From Epinephelus fuscoguttatus (lineage: Eukaryota > Chordata > Actinopteri > Perciformes > Serranidae), in assembly GCF_011397635.1 (NCBI RefSeq), contig NC_064757.1:35067839-35131838 (forward strand): a stretch of 64,000 bases of DNA, read 5' to 3'. A program made the translations under genes and the position numbers. A model generated the notes under the pieces. The model worked only from the letters and a program-made list of their open reading frames with translations. It was not told the DNA's origin and made no database searches. Of the stretch, positions 26,378-48,916 are shown in pieces (positions within the stretch are counted from its first letter, which is position 1; each line of letters begins with the position of its first letter).

Positions 26378-27855
26378 CAAGCAAGACAGCATCTGTGTAT
26401 GGATATGAATTATTTTATGTCATATAGAGACTGTGCAAAAAGGTTATAAAGGTAAGAAATGTAATTGCAGTGGTGGAAATTAAACCAAGCACATTTACTC
26501 AGGTACAACTTTGAGGTACTTTTATTTAGTATTTTCATTTGATGCTAGTTTTTACTCCACAACACGTATCTGAATGCAACATGTTTTTGTGCAGATTAGA
26601 TTTTACAAAAAAAAATGTGATGTAACTGTAAAATAAGGTCATTTTTTACGGAAGAATCTACCCAACAGTATATAACTGAGTAAAAAATTTGCTCCACATC
26701 AACCACTCACAACATTGAAAATACTGCTTGCATGTTAATGCATATATAAAAGTCCAAATATGCCATTATGCAACACTCTGAAAGAGCTAATTCTGCTTTA
26801 AGGATACTTTTTCTTTTGACACCTTGAAAATAATTTTCTGATCATTCTTTTTTTTTTCTTTTACTATGAGTAAAAGTTGGAATGCAACATTTTTATACAT
26901 ACAACATAGTACTCTAAAACTCATGGCTATATTTATTTGGAAATATCCGCCAAGGATGCACAGAAAAAAACTAAAATACAGGACAAAGGGTGTTCTAACC
27001 ACTCCACATGACAGGGCCGCTACATTAAGTAACGTAAAACTTCAGTTAAAAGCCTAGTCCCAGTTAAACTCCTAGTCCCTCTTACCAGCCTTGTGTGGCC
27101 ACACATATTGACAAAAAAAAAACCCCGCCTGTCTCTATTAGACGCCTGGTCTCACTGCCAAGCAGTTCATTTTCTTTATAGACATTTTTCAGATGTTTAA
27201 AAGCGGGTTGTCGCAACCTCAAATTATGTGTCCATTTCTCACTAATCCTTTGGTTATTCATATTCCTTTAGTCTGTAAGGGTCCTCAGATCAAAAGAATC
27301 CAAACAGTTTTTCATAAAATTAATTCAAATTGTGAGTATTGTTTTTACGGGGTAAAGTGGTGTTGTGTCAGTATGCTGGGTGCCATAATCTTTGAGTGCC
27401 GTAACTCACCCTCTCTCTCTGATGTGCTACCTGTCGGAGCTAGATCAAATAATATATAATCTTAAGCCTAATTTTTGTACATGTAATATTCATACTGGTT
27501 TAAACAATTTGATTGTATTTCCCATCTTAGCTGAGCAACAGTTTCGTGTGAAAGGAATTAAAGGCTTGTCCCAAATACAGGCCTGTTGATGTCAGTGAGT
27601 TAAGCAAATAAAAGCCTGGGCTAGTAATTGAAGTTTTACAGTAATCATACAAGCAATAATGTATAGTAGTAGTAGTATAGTAGTAATGATATAGTACTTC
27701 AATGGTGCAAATCTACGATAAATCTTATTAGCAAAGTTCCTCCACAAGCACATTGAGTGTGAGTCTTGTGCAATCACCACTGGCTGTAGGTTTGACTCAG
27801 TGTGTTATCTGAGCTTGTTTTATGCTATTTTAGATAGGCCTGGATGGATGGATGC

Positions 27856-27898
<43 letters not shown>

Positions 27899-28680
27899 CT
27901 ATTACTTTTTTGTAATAATTGAGTTATATGTGTTGGTAATGTCATAATAAATGCTCATTAGTTTCTCACTTTCTAATAAGTCATCAATAAGTCATCAGCA
28001 GTCATTAATAAATCAAGTCTGCAAATGTAAGTGTTAACAGTGTGAACAAGGTCTACATGTAATTCAACCAGTAGTTTAACTGCATTTTGCACTGAGTTGC
28101 TGGTAGTTCAAATACATTTATACCTGTATAGTTAAATTGCTTTTTTTCTGTAGTTAACTGAAACCACAAACAATTTGGGGGTATACAAGGAAAGGATTTA
28201 AATTATTATTTATATTATACCATCCTTAACTTACCTTCATTGAACCCCCTTTGACCATAATTAGTTATAAGAATTGGTTTATGCTTTTTATGAACATTAA
28301 CATTTATTAAGTTGTTGCATGCTATTTTAGAAGTTACCTGGTTAACTGCTTGGTTACTGTATTACTTATATGCTATGGGCAATAAGAATAAACAATATAA
28401 GAACATACTAAAATACACTATAAATATACTAAAATACAAATACATCATTATACCACTAACATGTCAGCATAATATTACCTAAAATTTCAATAAAGGCATT
28501 TATATTTAGCTGCTGTTGTTTTTAGAGTTGACTGATGACCGCTGTGATCCAGTAGATGTCGCTGTTGCTCTCCTCTCTGCGCACACTGTAAACATCAGCT
28601 GTTTCTATCAGACTCAACTACGGCTAACAGCTAGCTGCTAACTGCTATGTTATCAAACAGGTTGCTTAGCCAACACACTG
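26378..28680. other. Intergenic region mfsd10 to secisbp2
   Basis: The region is AT-rich. A common teleost repeat lies at about 26465-26770 (GGTACTTTTATTTAGTATTT and TTTTTACTCCACAACA parts). A TAGA microsatellite lies at 27857-27898. The last 150 bases, with CTCTCTGCGCACACTG, are the likely secisbp2 promoter side. I see no gene. Confidence 0.55.
27857..27898. repeat. TAGA tetranucleotide microsatellite
   Basis: About ten TAGA units preceded by a short GGAT run. Confidence 0.9.
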
Positions 28681-28786
28681 TTGCGATTGGTAGATAAATG
28701 TAGCAGCGTTGCGACAGGGAGTCTGACAACACATGGAATATCGAGTGAACATGCGGACATGTGACTGCGTGTAGGAAAACCTGAAG

Positions 28787-31700
28787 ATGGACAAGGTAGT
28801 TGTGGGGAAAAAATAACATAACGGTTGTTTTTAGCTAGCTAGCTAGCTAGCCAGCCTGTCATGCTAGCGTGCGCTGATGCGTGTTGCTGCTAACTTTTAG
28901 CTGTTGTGAATGTGTAGATGGTACTTTAAGCTAACGGCTGTTTTAACCACACAAATAAGCAGTTGTTTATGGCGTTTTGTTCAACATTAAGGTTTGTCAG
29001 GTTCCCCAAAAGTAACTTAAACAACGTTGTAACTTACAGCTAAGTTAGAAGTTAATTTAAGCTAACGGCTAAATAGTTTCATGGTTAAATTAGCGCTTGC
29101 AGAATAGTAAAAGTTGAGCTCAACACATGTCGTATGAGTGAATTATGAGCCTAAAACGTGGATAAAGTGATCAGGTAGTGTTTAAATAAGTGAGTCAATA
29201 CATGGCTTCACTAGTACTCCAGTCAAAGGTCGTTTTCCGGAAGACTAAATGAGAAACAATCTTCACTGTCCCCCAGGAGAGCAAACTGTCATCTGCTGTC
29301 CAGTCTCATGACAATAAACATCCGAGGAGGCAGGGAAAGGAGTCTGCTGAGACACACATGATGATGTTCCCAAATCCTTATGTGTCCGACCAGAGTTTAA
29401 GAGGGTAGGGGATGATCACAGATTTTTATTTTGGCTAAAGTAATCAATTATTTACCCTAATGGCCTGGTGTCAAGACACTAATTTTTTTGAATTTCTGAA
29501 CTTTGTGAAGGAGCCGGTCATCAGGTCTGAGCGCAAAGCAGAGTCCATCAAATGGAGTGACAGCAGGAAGAGGAGATGTGTCAAGGAGTCATGGCTACAG
29601 CAGCAGCCGTCGTGTTAGAGACACCACTGATGATTTTCTGCAGAGAGACAGGTTTACACGGGATCCGCAAGCAAAGGTTGGCTTCATTTTGAGACACCAG
29701 AAAAATGGATAAAACCAACTTTAATCATGCAACCAGTTTCAGTGTTTTCTATCCATCTCCACAGACATCAAAAGGAAGCAGTGGCTCTCTGGTGCAAGGG
29801 GGAGTCATGGGCAAAATCTTACTGGATTCACAGAAAAAAGGTAGTCATAGCACATGGTAATGTTAACATTTTCCTGAGTAAACCCCGGCACGTTATCAGC
29901 GTGCATCTAATTTCCCTTACTCTTATTCATCAGCTTTTGTATGTAATTGGACGACAGGTTTTAGAGGTGCCAGATCTGCCCAGAACTCTGCAGGCAAGTC
30001 AAAACCAGCACAGGAAGACTTGATCCCGTTTGAAGTGAAGATGACTGATTTCCCGGAGCTGGCTGGTGGTTCCCTGGGCAGAGCTGGTCCTCCTCTTGTT
30101 CAGAAGGAGTGCTGGGGTCCAACTCAAACACAAGCATCAGCATCTTCCTGGAGGGTGAGCTCACTGAAATGTCAGCTGTGATGTTGTGCAGTTTGCAGTG
30201 AATGCTTCACTAATGAATTTTGTGCTGCTTTAATTTCCTGTTGAATAGTCTGTCAGCAGAGGATCCCCAACACAGCGTGACCCCCAACAAACTGCCAGTA
30301 AGTCAGATTCCTCCACTGCTTCACCAGGTAAGTGAAAGTCCATGCAGCTGGCTTTTCAAAGACTTAAAGGCAGTGGCAGTAATTTTTCTAATTATTTATT
30401 TTTGTGACCAGGTCAGTCGGTGGTTACTTCCTGGGCTAATGTTGCCTCCCAGCCTCCAAAGAAACCTGTCCCGAAAGAGAAGACAATCAGCAGCAACCAC
30501 ATGCAGGTTAGACAACATGATGGTCTCTCAATAAGGCATTAGAATGCATCAAAAACTCTTAAACCTTAATATGTTTTCTTGCCTGAAAATTGGCTGTTTA
30601 GTCTCTTAAAGGTGCCACCCACTTTCATAGATAAGAAAATGTAGTTGTTGCGTAAACCTTTCTGGGTTTTCCTGTTTTTCAAACATTGTTTTCTGTCCCT
30701 TTGTTGCGTCTCCTCAGGCGGAGGAAATGGCAGCTGAGCAAGATGAGGGAGCTCCAGGGAAGAAGAAACGAAAAAAAAAGAAGAAGAAAGCTAAAGGTGC
30801 TGGCGAGGATGCAGAAGCTGAGTCAGAGGAGCCAGTACTTTACCAGGAGCCTCCAAAATTTGAGGTTAATAAAAACTGCGTCTTTATTCACATTCAGTGT
30901 AAAAGCAAAACCCATTTCTGAGTATTTTTAAGTTTAGATTTTTTCTCCGAAGTGTTGAATGGAAGATGATTTTTGTTGCCATTTTATCTTCGCAGGATGA
31001 AGAAGAGTTTCCAGGCTTGACTCCTGCTGTGACTGTGACTGACAGATTGATAACAAGCAGCTATGCAGCAAAACTATGCAATCGGGTAGATAATATTATA
31101 CATGCAGTATGTTATTTCCCCTCCAAGATGTTTGTACATCATAATTATCATACTATGTCATTTTATACATGGGTGAAAAATACTCATGTCAATGTGTGTG
31201 GTCATTAAGATTAATTAGACAGTATGTAATTTGCAAATCTATGTTGCTGCATTTTTCTTCCAGGAAAACCAAAGAGAAGGTGTGCAACATCAGTCTGCCG
31301 ACCAAACCAAGGACAAATCAACTGCTGCAAAATCTCAGCCTGCAGAGGCAGCGAAAAAAGGACAGGTTTGTATTTCTCTTATGCATTCTAAATGGCTGTC
31401 TTTGGATATTATCCTGTAGAGACTGGGAAGAGATTGTTTGTGGTGTCATGATTTCTAGAAAGCTGAAAAGGTATCTGGGAAGAAGAGCAAAGCTCCTGTT
31501 CAGCTGGACATCGGAAACATGTTGGCTGCCCTGGAAAAGAAGCAATCTCAAAAAGCCAAGCAGGATGCCAAGCCAGTCATTCTCTCAGGTGCGTATGGTT
31601 GGCGTCATGACCTCGGCTCCCTCTTTTTTTTTGATGAAGATTATATACATTAATTATATTTTGGCTGATTACACCTGCATTCTTTGAACAACGTTTATTG

Positions 31701-32842
31701 ATCCACATCTGTTGGTGCAAGGTATATAAACCTTCCCCAAAATAAGTATAAATGATTTCTTTGTAGTTGGTGGAGGACTACCTGTTGTCCAGAAGCAGCC
31801 ATTAGTCCAGAAGAAGCCTCCCTGGCAGCAGGATAAAATTGCTCACAACCCCCTGGACTCCACCAGCCCATTGGTGAAGAAAGGCAAGCAGAGAGAGGTA
31901 CCCAAAGCCAAGAAACCCACTCCTCTCAAGAAGGTAAGTCCACCGACCTAACTCTGGAACAAACCGAGATGTACTGCGTTTTGTAAGGTTTATTGTTTTA
32001 TTTGCTTTGTTGGTTTATTTCTCTTTGATCCTCAGGTCATTCTGAAAGAAAGGGAGGAGAGGAAACAGAGACGTCTGCTGGAGGAGAGAGGGCTGCTGCC
32101 TGAAGATGAGTTCAAACCTGTAGCTGATGATGCAGAAGAAGAAGAAGAGCAGTGTGACACAAATACTGCAGGTCAGAGCAAGCATGTGAAATGAATTGAG
32201 TCCTACTGTAAGTATGGAAGGAAGCTAATATTTGATCAGTTTGTTTGTTTTTTTACTTCTGTAGCCCCAGATGAGGTTGGAAGTCCCACAGAGGAACTTG
32301 ATGATGAGTCAGAATTTAATGGCACAAACGAGATCGTGAAAGAGGGAGATGAAGAGGCCGACAAAGACGAGAACATAGAGCAACAAACCACCTCACCTGT
32401 GCCCTGCCCAGCCAGTCGACCCAAAATCCACAGCAGAAAGTTCAGAGAGTAAGACTCTAAACCGTACACCCCGCCACAAGTTGTAATCTTTGTTGGTTGT
32501 TTGTCCAGAAATAAGAAAACACTTAATTTAACAATCACTGTTTTTCTGATACTTTTTGTTGATTAGAAACATATATATTGTTGTACATGTCAGCTATTGC
32601 AGCCAGATGCTGAGCAAAGACGTGGACGAGTGTGTGAAGGCTCTGCTGAAGGAGCTGGTCCGTTTTCAGGACCGCCTGTATCAGAAGGACCCCATGAAGG
32701 CGCGCATGAAAAGACGCATTGTGATGGGGCTCAGAGAGGTCCTGAAGCACCTCAAACTCAGGAAGGTCAAGTGTGTCGTCATCTCACCCAACTGTGAACG
32801 CATCCAGTCCAAAGGTATGACTGTGTCCATGTGAGTGCTTCG

Positions 32843-32890
<48 letters not shown>

Positions 32891-34801
32891 GTGTGTGAGA
32901 TTAGTGATATTAGGAAGTTTTCATAAAGTTATTTTGTGGAGCATTGTCAGCATTTTTGCTTAATTAGTGCTGATTTGTACTGTAAAAGAAAAATCTATTG
33001 TCCTTGTTCTTTGGAGATATGTCCAGTGTGGCTACAGTTGAGTTTAATTATGACAAACTGTGGTTCTAGTGTTCCTGTTTTGTTTTGTTTTTTTATCAAG
33101 TATAGGGACTAGTTTTAGAATATACTACATATACTCAAAGGTCCAAGCATCATTTTTTCATACATACCTCCATTACAGAAGAGGTACCCTAGTTTGTCCA
33201 ACAGAAGTCTTTTGCAGTCCATAATGTAGGTCAGACTTTGATCCTTTGTTTGTTTTGTTGTTGTTTTCTAAAAAGCAACACAGCTTTTGGTATAGTTAAT
33301 TTCAGTTTTACTTATGAGGAGAGTTGACTGAGACCGTGTCTAGATGAAGCCAGCTGAATCTGAAAATTAGGGCTGCAACTAGGCATTACTTTCAGTGTTG
33401 ATTAATCTGCTGTAAGTTTTTTAGTCTGAAATGTTAAAAAAGTTGTCACAATATGTCAATTTCTTACAAGCCAAGGTGATGCCCTCAAATCTCAGAGTAG
33501 CTGTTTCATCGACTGTCATGTATGAAAAAGAAACATTTGACTGCTCTGAAATAGCAAATATGTTTTTGCTTAACAAATGACTGAAACAATCTATTATCAC
33601 AACATCATTGCTGATTAAGTTTCTGCCAGTCCACTTACTGTGTCAGCTCTCCCGAAAATGTGTTTTTCATTGTCAGGTTGTTTTTGTGAAGATTCACATC
33701 CACACAGAGGCACCAACACATACAGCTAGATCTTTTCATCTCCCTGCTTCTGGCAACAACAACAAAAAAACAGCAGCACTCGATTAGTCATCACAGTGTG
33801 GGCTGGATGTGACAGAAAGTTGCCGTCATATTTTAGGACAAAGCCAGCATTTTCAGATTTAGCTATCCCAGATAGAATTTTAGAACAGGACCATTTTTGG
33901 TGTGAAAATGGCAGTCGCATTGTATGAACGTAGGATTTGCAGCAGTCCAGGTTCAGTAGCAGCAGTTACAGGTAGGTGGGTTGGGTAAAAATACACCGAC
34001 CGCTCTCAAAATTGTGTTAATTTATTTATAGAAAACTGTCTTCTTTTACAGGAGGCCTGGATGAGGCTCTATACACCATCATCGACACATGTCGTGAGCA
34101 GGGGGTGCCGTTCGTGTTTGCCCTCTCCAGGAAAGCTTTGGGTCGCTGCCTCAACAAGGCAGTGCCTGTCAGCCTGGTGGGCATCTTCAACTATGATGGC
34201 GCACAGGTAAGGTTTATGATCAACAATACATACTAATCACCAACATGGCAGTTGTTCCTGACATGAGCTCAAGTGTTATTACAAAAAGCATGTCAGTAAA
34301 AATATCACAGACAAGCTGAGAGGTCTGCTTTTGTACCCGCAGGACTTCTATCATAAGATGATCGAGTTGTCCTCTGAGGCCAGGAGAGCCTATGAGGAGA
34401 TGGTGTCGAGCCTGGAGCAGACAGGCCAGGCGGAGGCAGAGGAGGAGGGGAACACTGAGGAGGAGCTGCAGATCAGCAACCTGGCTGAGGAGGCTCATCC
34501 CAAACCTGACGCCACACAGCCAGAGGAACCAGAGTACAGTAAGTTACTGCCCTGACCCATATGAACTGCTCTGATGAAGTTAAACCAAGTGAAAGCTGTA
34601 ATACAGTAACATATTTCACCATTGAAAGTTAAATAAAAATCAAATAAATATCTTCTTGTATTTCTTCTTCTAGTTAAAATTTGGAAGCAAATGTTGGAGA
34701 AGGATTGCAACCACAAATTTCTGAACTTTGAGGAGCAGCTGAGCTCCATGCGCTTGGACAGTGAATGTACTGAAAACACTGATGAAGATGAGAAGAGTTG
34801 A
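28787..34801 (+). CDS. secisbp2: SECIS-binding protein 2
   Basis: Eighteen coding exons: 28787-28795, 29277-29404, 29511-29676, 29765-29840, 29958-30154, 30249-30327, 30412-30506, 30718-30864, 30996-31085, 31264-31365, 31459-31588, 31767-31933, 32036-32171, 32265-32448, 32594-32814, 34052-34206, 34343-34538, 34674-34801 (TGA). The joined protein is 801 aa (human about 854). It binds the SECIS element of selenoprotein mRNAs and recruits the selenocysteine elongation factor and tRNA to recode UGA. Residues 376-391 (PVQLDIGNMLAALEKK) are the SECIS-interaction region. Residues 265-276 are a Lys/Arg tract. From residue 570 the L7Ae-type RNA-binding domain holds LKELVRFQDRLYQKDP, VKCVVISPNCERIQSKGG, PFVFALSRKALGR and VGIFNYDGAQ. 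The closer match is SECISBP2, not SECISBP2L. The first exon encodes only Met-Asp-Lys, and the human-type KLSADVKPFVP motif is not seen; an upstream alternative start cannot be excluded. Confidence 0.93.
32846..32898. repeat. GT microsatellite in secisbp2 intron
   Basis: About 26 GT units with one C interruption, 30 bases after the donor of the first L7Ae exon. Confidence 0.95.
33365..33625. repeat. Degraded AGGGCTGCAACTA-type element in secisbp2 intron
   Basis: The left end reads AATTAGGGCTGCAACTAGG, then GTTGATTAATCTGCTG and TGACTGAAACAATCTATTAT near the right side. It is a diverged copy of a common teleost hAT-like short element. The right end is not clear. Confidence 0.5.
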
Positions 34802-36640
34802 CAGTGGTGAATCCCTTTGTGCCCAATAACAATGTTAACCCACTCGTGCTGAAACTAGGATGGACTTGATCCCACATGCAGAAAAAGAGCAATGGAAGGT
34901 GCTCTGCTGCAGCGGTTCTTAACCTGGGGGTTTTGTCAGGAGATAATCATGTTGCTAATGTTTGCAATGAATTATGAATTCATTTATTTTCTTTTTGAAA
35001 AAAGTCATATTTTTGTGTTTGAGTTTAAGATAATTGGGCAGAGCTGTGTGCTTTAAGACTGTGTGTGTGGGTTACAAACTGGAGAGGTTTAATCACTGAC
35101 TCATTTGGACCAAATGACTCACTTGAAGAAATCCCACAATATGAACTTTCAATCATGATGTCTGTGAGCATGAGTAGAGGATGTGTAGGGGGTTTATGTA
35201 CTGAATGTGTGTAGATTAGAATAACAGCAGTGATATAAAATTATCAGGAGTGATGTCTGCCCTGGAGCCATTGTGTTGCTTTTTTTTTTTTTTTTCTTGT
35301 AATCAGTTCTGTTCAGGTCAAAGTATGTTACCCGCATTTTTGTCTTTTCATTGACACAGACATTAGAGAGATGTCAGGAAATGCAGGGAGAGAAAAGGTG
35401 AATCGCAACTTCCCAGCCAAACTTAACCTGCAGGCATTGCAGTTACATGGTCAGTGTCTTAATATGGGCTCAAATGAGATCCAGTATGGTTTTAAGCTTG
35501 TGAAATGATGGTTGTTATCACCCTTTTTAAAACTGGGGAAACTCTGCGTGAGAAATTCAAGTTTGTGAATGTAGAAACCATTTTTATTGTGTTTTTGAGA
35601 AATTCAAAGCTTCCACATTGCATGACACTGTAGTTACAACCTGTACAGAAACACCATGCTTTAGGCTGTTAAAGCAAGGCCAAACATTTGTACCCTTTAA
35701 CTTAAGGCTGTGCCCCCAATTCCATACCGATTGCAAACAGCATATACTTTATATTATTTTTATTTTCTTGCTGTTCGCATACAAGAAAACAACACACTAA
35801 ATTTATACAAACAGGAAATTATACAATACTTGTGCCATTGTTCACACTGCAACTTTAAAAATGCCATTACTGACTTTAAGATGTCCTATGTGCATTTCAT
35901 TGGATTTTGGGGCGATAGTGTACATCAACATGGATTCGTTACTTTAGTGTTGCACATAGTTTGGGAAGTTTGAGCGCTGAGTTTCTCACAGAGTTTTCTG
36001 CTTTTGAATCTATATTGAGATGTAAACCAAGTATTTTTCCTAAGTGTTGATGTGACCTTACTGTTGATATCATTTGTGCACAGATGTATTTACTACAAAT
36101 CTTGCCGACATATTCACGTTTTTGCTTGCTTACAAAGAGTGATATACAAGCACAGACTTCAGAATTGTTTCTGAGCATAATTTCACAAACACAAAATCTT
36201 ACTGACCCTTATTTGAGCCCACTGTCGTAAATCCTCCTAGGACACCATGACACGCCTTGGTTCAGTTTAGAGTTAAAAAATGGAGATAAACTTTTTTTTT
36301 TTTTCCCCAGAAGAAATGATATCATTTTTACAAGTATGATTTTTTTTTTTAATCCTTATTGCACTACATAGCAGAGCCTGTGTTTTTTATTTGTTTGAGA
36401 CAGTACTACATGTTGTATGTAATACTTACCTGTGATTAGGTGTAAATGGTTAACGTTTGATTTTCTTTCAGTAGGAACACCAGCAAAATAATATTATCTG
36501 CTGTTAACTTTACTTTGTTAAAACGTTACTTTTGACCCACATGGTGAGGAAATTAAATTATGAAATAGCATAATGATATAACAGGAGAAATTACGGTATC
36601 TAAAGTGCTAGGTGTCAATCGCGTTAAAAGAGCCAATAAA
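34802..36640 (+). other. Probable 3' UTR of secisbp2, with an AATAAA at 36635-36640
   Basis: No open gene follows the secisbp2 stop. GCAGCGGTTCTTAACCTGGG at about 34910 is the end of a hAT-Charlie-like fragment. The first AATAAA that I see is at 36635-36640, which would give a 3' UTR of about 1.8 kb. Transcript data are needed to fix the end. Confidence 0.35.
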
Positions 36641-37029
36641 GGACAAAATTTGAAATGGGCAAAATAAATGACCAGAACTGAGACTGTAAAGCAGAGAAGA
36701 CATTTGACTGTGACTATTGAGACTTGAGAAATTGTTCATATAAACATTTCAGTTGTGGAACAGTGATGTTATCAGATGTGTGGTGAATCTTATTGTTATT
36801 GGGAGTTGGAATGGGATGGGTTCATGCAAGGTCGACCAGATCACATGCTGATATCTTTCTGAGTTATGTCTTGGTACTATTCTACTGGAAGGAGGAGGAG
36901 ACGGTTGTTAGGAAGTTGATGATGTGTTTTGACACGTTCAACAGGATTAACAGCATTAATTATTTCCTGCTATGACAAGTTTAAGTGTATCTTCACAGTC
37001 TTGCATTTCATGTGACTCTTACAGCAAAA

Positions 37030-37500
37030 GTTTGACATTTGGGGAAATGTACTCGTTTGCTTTCTGGTGGAGAGTTACTACAGCTAGCAAGTGTTTAGCT
37101 TCGCTTAGCTTAGTATCAAGACTGAAAATGAGCACAGCTTACATGCACCTCTAAAGCTCTCATATCTCATTTGTTTTGAAAAAAAAGGACTATTTGCCGG
37201 TTTGTGGGAGGTTTATGTGTGAGACTATTCCTTGGCACTCAGGAGTTGCCAAGCATAGCTGTTAAAAGTTACTGTATGCAGCCAAGAAATAGTCCCAATT
37301 AAAGTACTCCCACTAAAATGTCAAATTCTCACAAACAAACAAGATGTAACATGTCAATTTGTGAGCTTAAGACTGTCAGGCTGTCTGTTTCTCCCTGTTT
37401 CCAATTATTGTGCTAAGCTAACCTAACCAGTTACCAGCTCTAGCCTTAATATTATCGAACAGAAATGGGATAGATAAAAATTTATCATCTGTTCTCCCCC
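37030..37500. repeat. Teleost interspersed repeat, relative of 20960-21295
   Basis: TTTGACATTTGGGGAAATGT, TCGTTTGCTTTCTGG, GCTTAGCTTAGTATCAAGAC and ACCTCTAAAGCTCTCA follow the order of the common percomorph repeat. Confidence 0.5.
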
Positions 37501-37863
37501 TTAAAGTGAATAAGCATAATTCCCTAATTGTCTTCAGATTTGTTTAAATGCTCCGTAAAGTGGTTTTGCTCTTTTATAAATCCTTAAATATAAACTGAAT
37601 CTAAGAGGGAGTATACACAAATTTCCTAATGGAGATACAAACTATTTTTTAAGCATTAATGGTCAGATGGTTCAAATGCAGTGTTTAATATAAGTGAGTG
37701 TGGATCATTAGTAAATGATAGAAGTGGGCCAAGTATGCTTCCCTGAGGCATCCCAGTATCACAGAATCAGACTTGTTGCAGTGAGACAACACTGGAAACA
37801 CATGTGAGAGGGAATAATGTGTTGTGTTGGAGTATAGAAAGCTTAGTTTACTGTTATCTGAAA

Positions 37864-38197
37864 CAGTGTTTCCTAACTGGTGGGTTGCGGTCCAAAAGTG
37901 GATCACAGGCCTATTCTGAATGCAAACGTCAAGTTTGTAAAAAAAAATAAAATAAAAAAATAAATAAATAAATAATCTTTAAATACAGTTCATTTCCAGT
38001 ACAGAGCTTTTATTTTGAAGGGCTGTTTTCTGATGTAGAGTAAGTGACGAACTGACAGCTTCTTGACGGAGACAGCAAATTAGCTCTATGACATGGCCAA
38101 ACTCAAGTATGACGCTGCATGTATTAAAATGTGGGACCTCAAACTAAAGACTAAGGAGAAATCTGGACCCCATGGCTGGACCATTTTGGAACCACTT
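37864..38197. mobile_element. hAT-type (Charlie-like) short element
   Basis: It starts CAGTGTTTCCTAACTGGTGG and ends in the inverse pattern GGACCATTTTGGAACCACTT. It is a diverged sibling of 15412-16002, without the SINE. Confidence 0.5.
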
Positions 38198-38639
38198 ATC
38201 TAAAAGATTTTCAACAGCATGGAAGATTATTTAGCTGATTTCAACAATGTGTACGAGGCCTTTGAATTCGATGGTCGCTATTTAAGCTTGAGTATACGAC
38301 TTGTAAGATTTATGAATGGGATTCTGCTTCAGCGAGACTTAAGGCACAATAACAAATAGACCGGATAAAGTAAAAGGTAAAAACAAACATCAGATACTTA
38401 CAACAGTCTGAGTCTGTCTGCAGCAAAAATAACAATTTATAATGGACGTACAATGACAGTTTTCCTATGATTACAGACATTGCACTGCTGCCTGCTGCAG
38501 CCCTCTCAATGCTGGACATAATACAAAAATTGTCGTTTGCATCAATTAGGCACAAAAACATGGGAAAAAAGGTTCAGGTTGAAAAATACCGAATTTAGAC
38601 TTTAAAAGACCTTGAATATCTGTAACAGATGTCTCAAGA

Positions 38640-38800
38640 ATCTACCCATGATTCAAGATATGTCACTCTGAACCACAAATGTCAACCTCATGATGACATT
38701 GTAGGAAAAGGTCAGGGGATCACCAGTCATGCAGATGACAATGAATGTCTGTGCCAAACCTCATGGCAACTCATCCAGTAATAATGACAGAAACATAAAA
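38640..38800. repeat. Interspersed repeat copy next to prlr 3' end
   Basis: AACCACAAATGTCAACCTCA, AAAGGTCAGGGGATCACCA and TCATGGCAACTCATCCAGTA are hallmark strings of a common teleost repeat. Other parts of the same family lie at 42330-42740 and 45130-45370. Confidence 0.5.
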
Positions 38801-38848
38801 TATCTGCACCCTCAACATCACTGGGGACACTGCATATAAAACAACACT

Positions 38849-48290
<9,442 letters not shown>

Positions 48291-48308
48291 ACCTGGCTAC
48301 CGCTGCGT

Positions 48309-48440
48309 CTACAGGTACGATATGACGTGAGGAAGAGAGGTGTCCTTAGAGTCATGGCGAAGGGGCGTGGCTTGTTGTCGTCAAGGCATGCCCACCTGAG
48401 CACAGCCAAAGAGAGATGTCTCACTCCTACTGCCTGATTG
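48309..48440. repeat. Left copy of an imperfect direct repeat flanking the MADF-BESS gene
   Basis: It shares ordered blocks with 54455-54590: GATATGACGT, GTCAT-GG, CACCTGAG-ACAG, CCAAAGA, AGATGTCTCACTCC and CCTGAT. The copies differ by several small gaps. This copy lies just upstream of the prlr first exon. Confidence 0.65.
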
Positions 48441-48916
48441 AGTGAATACCTAGAAATGATTTTACTTCCACATATGTACTGTTTTAAAAAGCCAGTTGGT
48501 AGTTACTGAAAAAAATAATTTAGATTTTATTATGTATTGAGTGATTTGTATGTAAGCCTATGTGTGTTGAGGGTAATGTGTGTCCAATGAAGACACTGAG
48601 ACATGGCAATAAAAATTAATTAAAACTATTTATCTCCCTAGAGTAATATTTTAAATAATTTCCTCTCTCACTTTTATAAGAGATTTGAACCTTTGTTTTT
48701 ATTTCATATATTCTTGATGACTTTACTTTTTAATTTGTCTTCTTTTTTCAGTTTATGTTCTCAGTTGTGTTGTAATCAACAAATGCTGTGTTCTACAAAT
48801 GTCTGTGTATTCATTAAAATAATAATACAATAAAAAATATAGGCCTGGTGTTTGAAAATACCAGTAAAAAAAAAATCAAGTAACAAATTTTCAAACAAGG
48901 ACGGTTAAACGCAGTG
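48441..48916. other. AT-rich intergenic DNA upstream of prlr
   Basis: No gene, repeat ends or conserved-looking block that I can name in this stretch. Confidence 0.4.

Larger units (their letters stand above)
36641..38848. other. Tail-to-tail intergenic region secisbp2 to prlr, repeats
   Basis: It holds a copy of the 20960-21295 repeat (37030-37500), a hAT-type element (37864-38197), an AAATA tract and a further repeat copy (38640-38800). The 3' UTR of the minus-strand prolactin receptor must begin at 38848 going down, but its end is not evident. Confidence 0.5.

Noticed and set aside
27857-27898. Possible CRISPR-like array
   Set aside because: It is a simple tetranucleotide microsatellite without spacers, in a vertebrate genome.
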